From Cyclospora cayetanensis (lineage: Eukaryota > Apicomplexa > Conoidasida > Eucoccidiorida > Eimeriidae): a DNA stretch of 64,000 nt. The notes below the pieces were generated by a model. The model was given only the letters and a program-made list of their open reading frames with translations. It was not told where the DNA came from and made no database searches. How positions within the stretch are numbered: position 1 is the first letter of the stretch; every line of letters begins with the position of its first letter. The DNA lies in assembly GCF_002999335.1 (NCBI RefSeq), contig NW_020312087.1:1-64000 (forward strand), read 5' to 3'. The position numbers and the translations under genes were made by a program. Shown here in pieces: positions 23,298 through 35,700 of this stretch.

Positions 23298-24150
23298 CGT
23301 CGCAGGCACCTGAAACAGGCACATGCATAAAAAAACACAGTAGAACGCGGTACAAGAATCCGAGTACCATGACCCCGCCTGATTAAGGAACCGCAACAAC
23401 GCGCTGTGAGCAATGCAGCACAACCAGGCACTTGGAACGCACATACATAGTACAGAAGGCTACAGGCACAACACGGCAGGAAACAAACTCTGAAGGGGTC
23501 GATCTGAAGGCATGGCCCGGCAAAACGCGCATTCAGGCAGCCTAGTAGGACAGGCACAACGTAAAGAGGTCAACATGCATGCTATAATGAGCACGCCTAT
23601 CGCAATGGGAAGTACAAAGGGTTGTTGCCAGGCAAACGAAATACAGCACGGCGGGCCGCAGTCAGCAAGCCTGCTTTCATTGTTAGCTAAATCCCAAAAG
23701 ATCCAGAGAGAATGGTGGGACACAACGCAAAAACGCAAACAGACGGCATTGCGTGGATTTCCCCCATCCCCATGAGCTAGGCATTCAATCAAGCAGAGCT
23801 TTCTTCAGGGTGCCGCCGAAGAGGGTACCGCTGATCAGCTTAAGGATAAGATGCTAAATGAAAGCTTCCTAAGGAGGCTCTGAAACCGAATACGGATGGC
23901 AAAGCTGTAGCTGAGCCTCCAGCAAGGCGGGTAGGGAGCGAGGGGGCCCTAGCGGAACCAGCGGAATGAGACCGCAAATCACACAAGGACAGGTACATTG
24001 GAACCAGAAATCAAAGCATTGGAGCAAACAGAAGGCACTTACAACAGAAAATCCCTATGGCTACAATTGGGGAATCTTCTCCGCAGCCACCAATGAGGGC
24101 ACGGAAGAGAAGGCACAAAAAGGCCCTAAGAATGGGAGATTTTGACTCAC
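23298..24150. other. eL38 upstream region
   Basis: This probably contains the first intron, leader exon and promoter of the eL38 gene. A tiny terminal exon of the neighbouring membrane protein gene may lie at 23879-23869 (see that entry). No other coding signal is visible. Confidence 0.4.
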
Positions 24151-25274
24151 CTGTATATCGGGACTTGGTGGCAACAAGATGAATAAAGCCTCCAAAGAAA
24201 CAAAACAAACCAACAATCCCTAGCTATGAAAAGGGTATCACATTTCTCCTGCAGCTGCCGCCCCACCGAGGCGTGCCGCATGCGTTCTGCAGTTAAGGGC
24301 TTTGCAGTTTTCTACAGCTGATAGAGGAGTGATTCCTCCCTGTTTCATAGCCATTAGTCCCTTAAAACTGCGCGTTTTTTCCCAACACAATTGTAACATT
24401 CTGGATTAGACATTATCAACTGCACGCATGGAGCGAGACAACTCTTGCTGGTTCTATGCTTGCCCCTTCCCGCTCGGTCAGCAAGCTTCGAGGAAAGTTT
24501 CATTGAGAGTACTCCAGTGATACCCTAATCCAATATGATTGCATTGATACACACCACGATTCAAATCACTCTGAGGATTTCTTTTTATGAGGTACAAGGC
24601 AATAACAGTCGCAGCCTGCAGGTTGCTTCGCTCACATACAGAGTATCAATGTAACTCTGCATTTTAAGTCACCATAGGGCAACTCGCACCTCCATACACT
24701 ACACAAACATTATGGCAGGCTGTTGAATGTTTTCTAGGAGAGATCCCTCCCTTGCCTTCCCGCGCCTCTCTGAATGCAATTTAGCAGAAGAGGTACAGCT
24801 AGGGCACACGTAGCTGCATCCTCGTCGGAGTACTTCGACTATTCACAGCGAATTGCACGTAGCATCTAGCGCGAACACACCCAAATAATCTCAACATGTT
24901 GAGCTGAAGGTACACAGTAATGAAAATGTACGATGAGACAAACAGATTTGTCGATTCTTTACCGATTCTTGGTTAAAATATAGTAATAGACAGCGCGTGA
25001 GTGTACATTAGCCCAGAGCGCTTTGAGCCCAGATTTTTCATTAAAAAGCATACATCCCTATTTCCCGCACCTGACTGGAGAATCCAACTGCTCCCAGGAC
25101 AGCAGAAGGGTTGTGCCCAAATCGCCACATTCCCCAGACAGGCAGAGACGCAAACATCATGCAACTGATAAAAACAAAGTGTGCAGCAGCCGCTAAAAAG
25201 GTCGACCGGAATAAAGGTACATAAGCAGCAAGCAATGCAGGAGGGACCAGCCAGAAGGATCGCGGCAGCGCCAT
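24151..25274 (-). CDS. Small multi-pass membrane protein, partial model
   Basis: Two exons are well supported. One contains SFWLVPPALLAAYVPLF, FLAAAAHFVFISCMMFASLP and FGHNPSAVLGAVGFSSQ and ends at a donor CAG|GTGCGG at 25072/25071. The other, 24223-24151 after acceptor CATAG, reads LGIVGLFCFFGGFIHLVATK and ends at donor CAG|GTGAGT. The phase between them is 0. Together they give about three hydrophobic helices. The start is unclear: the first exon has an ATG at 25274, but its frame is open upstream to an acceptor near 25319 (reading GAHTLQLIDNSGP), so earlier exons may exist, for example near 25508-25483. A tiny final exon at 23879-23869 ending in TAG would close the frame. The family is not recognised. 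Confidence 0.45.
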
Positions 25275-25319
25275 GGGCCCGCTGTTGTCGATGAGCTGAA
25301 GTGTGTGAGCCCCCTGCTA

Positions 25320-27714
25320 CGAGAAGTGAGAAGACAGGTTAGATCAGTAGAGGTAATCAAAATAAACACTAGACCAGCTGTGCGGTAAGTCTTATAGAGC
25401 AGTGATTGAATGCAAATACGGCCGTTGCATCCAGCATTGCCGATTCCGAAGCCCCAACAGAGGCTCAAGGAGGAATGTAGAGACAGCCTACCCCAGAATG
25501 CCTGGGCATACATCTGACTGGAAGGACACCTTAGCAACAACAGCCGAGAGCTTTTCTAGCAGAGTGTTTATATTAAGGCAGCCTTTTCGGTGAAACCGTA
25601 AGCTAGGGAAAACAATGATCAGCAAACGCAAGGAATACTGTTCATAGTGAATAGCGATGTTAACAAGCCAGACGGTATCCGCGACTGTTCTTTCGTCAGT
25701 ATGTGAAGCTGGTTCTACCGCCCCATTTCAGTAAAACCTCCTGCCTAGTGTCCCCTCGACACTCAATAGTCCTGGGATACAGCACTTCTACGGTTCCCTG
25801 TGGATCCTTCACCTCCATATCGGCCAATTGCCTGCGCGATGAAGTCAGCGAATAATTTGGAGAGTTTAAAGCTTCCTCGAGACCTCAATATTGATAATTT
25901 TGTGGCAAATCCAACTTTTGGGGGCATTCGGTAGTGTAAGAAGCAATAGCATTGATTTGTGGGAGAATGGCAAGGGGCCCCAACGAACTGGGCGGAAAGG
26001 TCTTCGGTTACTCACCCCTTGGTGCATCTCTTCGAGCCTGTCGCTCTACCATGATCACATTTGCATGCCCGAGACACACAGCTGATCGCCTCATCATATT
26101 TCCGTGCTTGCTTCTCTCGAGGTTTGCGTATACCTTGGCCTGAACTAGCCAGCTGTTCTCTGGAATCCTACATTTGTGAGAGTGATTACTGGATCCTGAT
26201 CACCTGGTCCAGATTTAGGTCCGAGGGGGTCTCCTCAGTGTAGACAAGGTCGCAGGAGAGCAACAGGAAAAGAGTGTACTGTGGTACTACAAACCCATCC
26301 ACCACAAAAAAAAATCAAACGCAAAATTAATTTTTGTGAGTATGAAGTCACAAATGCTGCAAAAGAGTGCCCTTGGTGCGTTTTGTCTGCCCATCTTCCA
26401 CAAGGTCGTTCGTGGTGGCCACATTCTGTTTAGTATGAAGGTCATGAAGCCACGCCAAACACACTAACAAACTTAAATTGCCCACCTGTAACGACATTCC
26501 TATAACATCGTTGAAGCCTTCAGACATGAATAAAGAATAATTGAGGGACTTCCTGAGGCAGACAAGACTGGAGTGAAGAATGAAGTGGGCCAATTATCCA
26601 TATATTCTTGGCAACAACGTATGCTAGCCTGACCCTTGACCTCCGGCAGTTGAATATGAAAGCACAAAGTCGAGTCAGCCCAGGTCTTTTAAGAAACCAA
26701 GATGGCTTTGCCAAAATGTCTGAATCTAGGAGCGTGGCGCGGCTTTTGCTGCGGACAATCTAGCCATGACAATGCGTACAAAACTGCCGCGGACCACATT
26801 TCACGCAACCCAATATATCATAAGAGCTTTTCCACTGCACTGTATATCCTATCATGACTCAGACGAACATTGTTATGTGTTCTGCGCAAACAGTGCTGCC
26901 GAGTGAAGTCTGATTGCCTAAGCTACAGAGTCCACTTTTTTTAACAGCAACATGTCATCCTCTACGTGCTGGTACTTCACCTTTGCCACTGTGGATGCTG
27001 GCAATACTAGAGTATGAATAGGTGTTGGAAGCAGCAGAATTACGCAGTTGTCGTAGATATGGGGAATTACCATAGATAAAAACCATTGCGTTGCACAGTA
27101 GTTCGTTGCTCTGGCGTCGTAAGAGCGAGCGCGTTGGCGACCACGTTGGTATGCTGTTTGTATACTTTTCTGTAAAGTCATATTGCAGGAGACGGCCATG
27201 CCAGCGAAACATTTGGGGATTTCGAAGTCGTGCAAGCTTATTTCAACGTAGAACAAAGACAGATGGGTGAGGTGGACACTAAAATGACACCCTTACAGAT
27301 AGGGCGCCGCTACTTTTCCACGCCCCAATACAGCCCATACGACTTCTTTTCTTGCATCAAATACCTCTGCTCGGTTTTGGCGAAACCAGGAGAGTAGCAT
27401 GCAGTAATCCAGTGCTATGAGCAACCCATAGACTGTTGATTGAGAATATATTTCACCGCTGGGGGGTTCACATTGCTCTTAGGAAGATATGACGCTCAGA
27501 ATCGGGTAATACAAGTACAGGCAGGGATGTGCGGTCGCGTATAAACGTTCTGCTGCAGCGTCGGTCTCAGGTATCAGGGTCTTAGACTGTATGCTCATAA
27601 GAAAGGTATTTCAAGGAGTTCTGATTCGAGAATACCAAGGAGTGAAATTGAGGTAGTGTGGTACGCTCTCATACAGCTTCACAACACCCTCGCGGATGCG
27701 TCAAGGTAAAGGAC
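25320..27714. other. AT-richer stretch without a supported gene
   Basis: There are several frames of 60-115 codons on both strands (for example 26348-26593 and 26918-27256, both minus), but none has a domain signature or fits a splice model. Since the retroelement copy to the right is on the minus strand, its decayed RNase H and integrase parts would fall here, yet I could not recognise them. Confidence 0.45.
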
Positions 27715-28500
27715 ACGTCTTAATTGCATGCAGTTTTTGTTGGATCAGGCCCGATGCATCCAAAGGAGGGACTGCTTGATCCACACATGTTGTCGTATAA
27801 AGCAAATACTTGTATGGCTTCACATTCCACGGCTTGTTCAGCATGAGCTAATATACACACCCAAGGTGCTCCAGGTGCTCTTTAACACTTTGGCCAAGAC
27901 ACTAGGGATTTGGAAGTAGGCAACTGTGAAAGCAAGTGTTGGATAGGCTACTGATACTTGCAATCTGTCAGCTAGTTTGCCTGTATAAGGTGCCAGAAAC
28001 TTCTGCTCTACTGCAATTTTGTTTAGTAGTTTGACGTTATCGCACTTGGCCCACGTTACATCCTACATCGGGTTAGGCCTAAAAGCTGTGGTATATTCTG
28101 CATTTCGCCTCCTCTCAACAAATTTCATGACTGCCACGCAACCTTCGCTCCATGCTGGGGGCTTCCTATAGCTCGAAACAGGGCTTGGAGCTGAAAAGGG
28201 GTCTAGCCCGGTACGGTGCAGTGAACGACCTGTGGGGGAGGCGAGCCTGCTGGTAGCTTGTAGCGCACGCTTCACACATTCGAGCACCATGCTGATTGCC
28301 GATGAGTCATCCCCGATGATCCATTGAATTTTTGAATAAAGGAGCGATTTTAAGATCACTGAATTGGGGCTGCATGCTGAAAACTGTCTCCACTTACAAC
28401 GTGGCTGAGCCACCAGCATGGAGATTGTGCCTTCCCTTGTTGGGGTACGAGCTCTACCGCGTTCATCATGAATGGAATGCGCGTTGTGGAAGAAGCCAAG
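27715..28500 (-). mobile_element. Second copy of the left-edge Ty3/gypsy element, RT part, internally deleted
   Basis: On the minus strand, EHLEHLGCVY (27850-27885), then YKYLLYTTTCVDQ and GLIQQKLHAIK (27720-27800), match the end of a Ty3/gypsy reverse transcriptase (EHLxHLxxVY, KCxFxxxxVxFLGHxVS, GxxxDPxKxxAI). TTKQN is found near 28020, as in the left-edge copy. The distance between the TTKQ block and the EHLxHL block is about 142 bases here and about 312 in the left copy, so roughly 170 bases holding FGLxNA and YxDD are missing. Stops and frame changes are present, so it is a dead copy. The element may extend right to about 29760, where minus-strand frames continue, but that part is not diagnosable. 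Confidence 0.66.
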
Positions 28501-28505
28501 GATCG
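28395..28505 (-). repeat. Dispersed repeat block shared with 733-870
   Basis: This block shares CCAGCATGGAGA, CCCTTGTTG and ATGGAATG blocks with the left-edge copy, in the same order and orientation and at the same relative distance from the reverse transcriptase. It is best read as an upstream coding segment (gag or protease side) of the same element. Confidence 0.65.
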
Positions 28506-31081
28506 CTTCTCCTTAGATCTTACTGTCACGCTAATTTGTGCACCACGCAGGCGTGGCCACACACCGCGCCCCCCCATGAGGTTGCCCAAGGTATACCCAA
28601 AACTGTGTCTTGGAGCGTGGGCCCAACGTAAAAGCCACAGACCATGCTGCTAGAATAATGCACGTTTTAGCCGGCTCTTCACTGTTGTAGCCTTTTGAAT
28701 CCTTGCGTTATGTCGCCCGAGAGCAAACCTGGGCTTGAGGGACTGTGCTATTGAGTGAACAGCAGAATGTGCACTTCTGCTCTGTCTCCTCAAAGGCTCC
28801 CGAAACATGTAGGTCATTCTTCGTGGAAGCGTCACTAGTCAAATGTTTGATTTTCAACTCGCTGCCCATCCTATGGCCACCAGACGTGATAGTGAGACGG
28901 CGCTTTCTCGTTTACGTTGTGATGTTTTGTACATCAAAGTTTTATGTTTCGCGATATATAAATAAATCGATAGCTTCTTCTCCATATGTTTTAACAGTTC
29001 TCTCAAGGTTTGTTGTTGAGCTGATGTCGGGATGATGTTCTGGGTCAGGGATTGTATAGTGACTTGAATTTTAATATTCCCTGCAGGCATGCGGCTTCCT
29101 CTGCATCAGTGAAGCCATGGTCAAGTGCTTCTTCCTTTATAGAAACACGGCAAGAAGCAATCTCTTTACTTCATCTGGGAACTGTAAAGCGGGGTGAATC
29201 TCCAGCCGCCTGATTGAACCTTCGAGTATTTGCCTACAGCATCGTACTTTTCTGGTCGGAACAACCTCTTCGACGCATCCATGATTACTTTATTAGCTGA
29301 CCAGCCATGACTTCCTACTAGGTGTTAGGCTACTGCAGCATACATCGGCTTGCAAGCAACCCGATGCCAACCCAGCTCGCGTTGTTGTACCTCCGTCTCC
29401 ATCGCCAGAAGTTTGCTTTTCCAGACTGTTGCCAAGGAATATAAAATGACCAAATCACCGATTGACTTTATCAAAACCAGACAACCGTTATAGGGAACCT
29501 GACATCCTACTACATCCACAGTCTGTGAGTTAACGGGGTTCAGCTGCACCTAAACATCTGGTACTACCAGCTATATCGTTCCATCTGGAGTACCCATAGG
29601 AAGATGTGAGCCCCGGTTCATACAGACCTAAAGGAAAGATATTGAGCACTTTTTGAAACAGCTCTCTCCTTTTGCTGCCCACGACCCGCAGGGATCCCGA
29701 CATTAGGTGAAAGGGACAACTGAGAGGTGTATTATTACGCCCATGAAAAACTCCGAGCATTCACATCTAGTTGCATATAGCCAATGGCACATATCCACAG
29801 AAAATTGGAATTTGCGTTTCAACTAGTTAATGCAACTCTGGAATAAGATGTGCACAGAGCCAAACCCGTTGGCAAATTCCCTACGAATCCTCACTATACT
29901 AGAACTGGTTTCGTAGAAAGTGCCTAGATGCACCTTAGCCAGCTACAACCATAATGTCACATGGGTAATCCATCTACGAGCTGCATCAGGAGGCCCATAG
30001 CTCCAGTTTCCGATACAAAAATTTCATAGAGCTATGAAGCGCTCTTTTCCAAATACTTCCCTCCTCTTTTAAGCATCCTCATCCCACAACCCTCCAATAT
30101 TGTGACGGGAGAATCTACACCGTCGCAGTTTGCTACGCTGATTATATTAGAACAAAAAGTAGTTTAAAAGCAAACATTTGCTTTGGTCGTTTATATGTTT
30201 GCAGAGTAAAGCTGGCTAAAATAAAAAATCAATGTTGTGTGCCTGTGCGCTAGATATACAATTAGCTGTGAAGACTGATTAAAAAGTTTGTAGAGTTCAG
30301 TAGTACACACTTCAGCTGTTCCCCTTACCTTTATGCAAGAACCGTGAGGGACGAGCCCGTGGAGAGAGGGAAGCCTTTTCGGAAGGACAGTCAAAGACCT
30401 TCTATTGGGTTTTGCGCTGGGTTTGGGGCCGGTTTTCCTCCTATAGAGACTTTGGATGGAAAGGCCATACTGCAAAAGGGGGGAGGACAGCTTTTAGCTA
30501 CTTTAAGCACTGCATCCAGTATCATTCAGTAACTTAGAGCTAAGGAATAGAGCTCCCGTGTTTATTAGCCTACAAAATTCATCCTGCTGCAAAAACTGCA
30601 AACAGCACTGGAACAACGATAATTCAAAGCAAGGAATGCATTATGAAGTAGGAAAAAGCCGCCTTTCAAAGCCTCACCATGCGGAGGAGCAACTATATAG
30701 GGATATCCGAAAGGTGAATGCAGCCACTATGCAGAGGCGGAGGCGTGAAAACGCGAATAAGCTCTAGCTAGTCAAGCACATAGACCTGAGGTCCCTACAG
30801 GCACAAGTGACGGCCTTAAAGATTACGTAAGGTCATAAAGAACGAAGCATCAACATCAAGGGATAAGAGAGGGTCTGATGGTAGTGGTGACACAAGCCAA
30901 GAGTAATTTACAAATGGCGGATTGGCATTAGGTATACGTAAGACAATTGGGTATTAGAGAGGCATTAAATGCTGGTTGGAAGACTGGGGATGATCTAATG
31001 CAAACCAACGTAGACATGTCCCCTCCGGTCTAATGCGCCAGTGCAGAGATGTGTCCGGGGTCTTCAAAGTGAGAACTTCCC
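28506..31081. other. Stretch without a supported gene
   Basis: Composition is AT-richer. Minus-strand frames at 28854-29090, 29325-29549 and 29530-29760 follow the retroelement copy in the same orientation and may be its decayed upstream part. No protease or gag motif can be named with confidence. I see nothing else. Confidence 0.4.
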
Positions 31082-31110
31082 AACCCTAAACCCGATATCA
31101 ACCCTAAAAA
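31082..31110. repeat. Interstitial telomere-like motif pair
   Basis: Two CCCTAAA heptamers (31084-31090 and 31102-31108), each preceded by AA or CAA, lie 11 bases apart in a non-genic stretch. TTTAGGG/CCCTAAA is the telomere repeat of coccidia, and telomere-like repeats are known inside Eimeria chromosomes. Two units are too few to prove this origin. Confidence 0.45.
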
Positions 31111-32785
31111 GGCATTTGTAAGGATCCTGCAAAGGAGCTCCCTCCTTCCTTTCGCTGCTCTCATCACGCCAGTGTTCTTTTAGAATGGGAAAAGGAGTAG
31201 ATCTAGAGCGAATGAGCGTTTCCGCTCCCTTTGAGTGCTCCGAACATTCCCAACCTATTGGTGCACCTCGGTGCATAGGTGCACGGCATTCGTTTTTCTA
31301 AGTTGAGCTAAATGCTTGATAAATAGTAGGGAATCTATGAGTACTCAAGCTAAACAGCTACGAATTTTGAATTAAATGTAACTAGCGTAGCAAAGAGTCT
31401 CTATGTGTAGGCTGGCCCTCCTCAGTCCATCTGTGGGACGCCATCAGGTCTCAGGTTCTATACATGAAGAGTGTGCCGAATGGTAGACCCTGGCAGGTAT
31501 CCTTACAAGGTGCCACAATAAGCCTTCCAATTTGTCGCCACCCCTGAATCGGTCAAGTAGTGCGCTGGTTTGTTGGGTCGTGGATCGCTGCAAATAGAGC
31601 TGCCGTGGCTACGGCAGCTAGCGAAACTATAAATGCTTCCACAGGAAGCGAATTGTAGCAAGGCCAAAAAAGATAGCTATTACTTTTTTTCAGAGCTTCT
31701 TGTCGACGGAATATCCGATGGAGGCACCAGACTGACCCGAGCATCTGAGGTAGTCCAGTGGGCCTGTGAACGGTGCACGTGCGAACTACCCTCTACACAA
31801 TTCTTCCTCACGTTTGTTACCTGATATCATGTCTGATTCGGTTCGAAGGTCGTTACAAAATTAAATATTTTAAAGAATCTGCTTTAGTAGACCACAGCAC
31901 CGCCGCGGCCCATCGATGAGGGGGGCATCTGGGCCAGGACACCCCCCTGCAGCCGCAGGTCCTGCTGTGTTCCTTCCTTCTTCCCTGCGTGTATTTCTAA
32001 CTTCAGAAGGCTGAGACATTAAAGGCAAAGGTTTAATGCCAAATATCTTGCTCATTAACTCTTTACCTTTTCATTCTTCGCTGGCGGGCCCTCGTGACAC
32101 AGGCAGCTCGCGGTTGTGCGTGTCCGGCTGAGTCTTAATGCACGGCAAGGTTACGCACAGAGCCTTCCTTCCTTGCTTCCTTCTGCTCCGGGTAATCCGT
32201 CTCTCCCCGTGTTCTAGTGATTTATTAGATCCTTTCACTTCTTCTTCTATGCCTCTTCGCCTCTTGTCTGTCACTGGCTGTTCCCTCGGACTGCAACGTT
32301 CAGACTGATCCACTTCAGGTACATGGGCGGCGCCTAGGGCAGCGCGAGCATCAGCATGCCTCCAAAAAGCTCATTTTGTCCCCTTCTTTCCACACCTCTT
32401 TCTCACGAACCAGCCACTGCAGTTTGAGCAAGTCACCTTCGCCGCTTACGAGCACTAACCCCGAGCCTCAGCAGGACCGAGGCCACCCCTGCAAGCCCTC
32501 CATCAAGGAGCCATTACAAGCAACATTACTTTGTTTTTTTTGTAGATCTGAGTAGCCAAATTCCCAGCTTCTTTCATGGACCCGTGAAACGGAGGCTCGG
32601 TGCATGGCTTTCGAAACGCCAGCAGCATACATGCAACAGCAGCAGCACCTCCGCCAACAGCAACAGGAGCACTGCCTTCAGCTACGCACACAGTGGCTCA
32701 TCGAGGGGCCTCCCCCGAAGGGGGCGTATTATGGCTGACAATTAGTTCGCCTTGGGGGCCCCAAGGGCCCCTTCCGTTGGTCGCG
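31111..32785. other. Stretch without a supported gene; upstream flank of the ankyrin gene
   Basis: No domain-bearing frame is present. GC content rises from about 31900 towards the ankyrin gene. The coding frame of its first exon is open back to about 32600 but holds no ATG before 32786. Confidence 0.45.
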
Positions 32786-35700
32786 ATGGGAGCCACGGCC
32801 AGTGCTTCCGCCGTTCCCTTTTCCCAACTCCAGGATCCCTCGTGCCCTTTATGCAGGCCTCAAGGCCCTAAGGGCTCACAGGGGCCTCCTGTGCTTACGG
32901 CTACCCGGCGGAGCGCCCTCACCGAGAAAGGAAGATGTTCTGGAAGGGCTGCACAAGGTATCCCCCCCGCGTTTGCTGCACGGCTTTTGCGTGCTTTAGA
33001 AGAGGAGGACCCCAAGGGTTTGCTTTCGACGCTGAAGCAGAACAAGAGAGGCCCCTCTCAGGTGTGAACTGCGTGCTGTGCTGCTGGCTACTCGTGGGCT
33101 TCAGGGGGGCACGCTGCACTGGGCAACAGCCGCTCTCAGAGGCAAAAATCCAGTAGGCGAATGCTGTACTGCCGGCTGCGCCTGCGCATCTTTCTTCTGC
33201 TTCGTGATTCCTGGTCTGCGCTACGAATTTCAGGCAGATGCCCTCGCTTTTGCTGGGGATGCCGCGTGCCTGCACGTGCTTTTTGCTGCAATGCATCAGC
33301 AATGGCCGCAGCAGACGACCCTACTAGAGATCCTGTTCACACACGGCTGCAGTGTAGACTCTACATGGCCGTCCGCCTCCTTCCGTCCGTCGGAAAGGGA
33401 GGGTCGGGCGGTCTCGTCACTGTCATGCAACGCTGCTGCCGGTGAAGCGAAGGCCGCAGGGCCACCCAGGAGCTTCACACACCTCTGCGTACAGAGGCCA
33501 GCTTCTGCTCTTGCTTCTGACCACAGCACCAGGCTCTTCTGCTCGAGCAGCAGTGGGATGTGGGGTAGGAGGGGCCCTGATGGGCCTTCCTCTGGGGGGG
33601 CCCCCCGCCCTGCCGTTTTGCAGACTCCGAAGGCTGCGGGCTGCGGTTGGGGGCCTATCTCCGACACGTGGTTCTTCTACAATGGAAACGCCGCCGCGGG
33701 AGAGAGCAAGCAGCAGCAACAGTTGTTGCATCAGTTAAAGAACTCCCCGCTCTTGCTCGTCGGTGAAGTGGGCCTTCTATACTCCAGAATCCCCGTTGTG
33801 CATCACTTGATTGCCGAGCTGACGCAGCAACCCAGTGAGGAGTCTTGCACCTTAGCCCTCAATTCCTCGCTTCGTTGAAAGCCTCGCGGACTTCTAAACT
33901 GTGTGTCTTATTGAGCTATTAAATAGCCTTCTTTCGTGCAGTCCCTTAACACCCACAACTCGTGAAGAACGCGCATCTCTCATATACGCCTTTCTAGCAC
34001 GGCGCACATTTCTAGCGCGCAGTCCTTCCCGATCCCCTTGTGTCTAGAACGGCTTTAAGGGCTAAAGAGCGTCTTCGGCGTATGCTGATACCGTAAGATC
34101 CATGCTAAACTTGCAGGCAAGTGCATACGAATTTGGGGCCCCGGTGACAGTGCTTAGCGTCTGAGCTGTTTGGCACAGGGCGTCTCCTCGTGGCCGCCGC
34201 TGCTGCCAGCTCACCTGCAGTGCTGCAGCGGCTGCTGCAGCGCGGAGCGAATCCCAACTATAAGAGGGTGAGGAGTCAGCAGTAACAAAATAAAATCGTA
34301 CACACAGGCTGAAGCAGCAGTGGCAAGGCTTCCTGAGCGGCTGGCAGCACCATGGCACGCATATCCACGTGCTGCTGCGGTGTAACCCGTTGTTGCTGCA
34401 GCATGGACTTTCTGCTCTAGGTGTTGCTGCTGCATGTGGCAGCGCAGCGGAGGAGAAGGCTCGTCTCCTCCTCGCCTTTGGGGCAGCTCCCGAGGCCCCT
34501 ATTTCCTATGTCCATGCAGAGAACGAGGAAGCTGTTAGAACAGCAGTACAAGCAAAGGCGGCAAAACGGCTGGCGGCCTTCGGGCTCAAGTACTGCATCA
34601 GATTCAGCCTGCGCCAAGCAGCAGAAGCAGCTAAAGCCCAGGGGAACGGAGGCTTTGCATCAAGTGCTTCGGGAGAGATTCCATCTGTGAGCGACCTTGA
34701 AGCAGCGGGAGCCGCTCTAATGGCTCCCGTTGTTATTGGTGTTGGAGAGGACTTGCCAGCCTTACTGCAGGCGGCGATCAACCGGAACCTTGAACTGGTA
34801 GGCTTGGTAATGGTCGGTAATGCAGCACTGCTGCCCTTTCTCAGGTCGCAGTTGTCACCCGTTGGTTTTGCTGCTGCGTCGCGCTACACTTTGGTGCACC
34901 AATTTCGTGTCAGGGTGTTCTCATTCTGCCGCATGCTTCCCGTAGATGCAGCTGCTGCTAGAGAACGGGGCGTCTCCAGATGTTTTCGTGCTATCTGCGG
35001 GACTTCCCTCTCCCCTCTTTTTCTCCGTCTTTTGGGGCATCCTCCCCGCTGTGCGGCTGCTTCTCGCCTATGGAGCGAATCCCTTTATTGCGAAGGAGGT
35101 ATGCTGCCAGCATCGCACGTACTAGTGCGGCGCACTAGACTGAGATATGCAGTGCACTGCTTTTATGCTTTACTTTATCGAGCTGCCACTGCCGCTGCTG
35201 CCTCCTCCTCTTCCATCTGTCCGTCTCCACTCATTTTTGCGCTGCCTTCCTTTTTCGAAGCTGCCGTAGTCTACTCTGCCTACGTTTCCTTTTTAGGATG
35301 GTGAGGGTCTGGAGGCGACGGCGCGCAGGGCCCTCCAGTTCTCGATGCTGGACAAGCCGCGGCATATAATGAAGCTTCCCCTCCCTAAGGCCTCTCCTGC
35401 TGTTTGCAGGCAGATACTTGCACTCATCGGTAAGCGCTCTGTTGCAGCTGCTGTTGAGGGACCGTGTTGCTGGGTTCTTTGTAACTGGAGCGTTGAGCTG
35501 TTGGTTTGTTGCTACAGACACTGCGCAACGGCATTGGGCCTCCTACGCCCTTGAGCACGCAGGCAATGGAAGTAGGGGCTCTATGACAACAGTGACAAAG
35601 GTCGCTGGGAGGGGCCTTCCAGCTGCTGTCATGGGTCCAAAAGTCCCAGTGCTGTTGCGGTCCACATGGGAAACGTCGGTATGCGAGGGACCTCCCAACT

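Noticed and set aside
26348..27256. Minus-strand frames with peptides such as LSLLVCLAWLHDLH and HVEDDMLLLKK, considered as retroelement integrase or a gene
   Set aside because: No zinc finger, DDE or chromodomain pattern could be traced and no splice model holds them together.
32600..32785. N-terminal extension of the ankyrin protein to 32600
   Set aside because: It begins at GTG; the first in-frame ATG is 32786, which also gives a sensible N-terminus.
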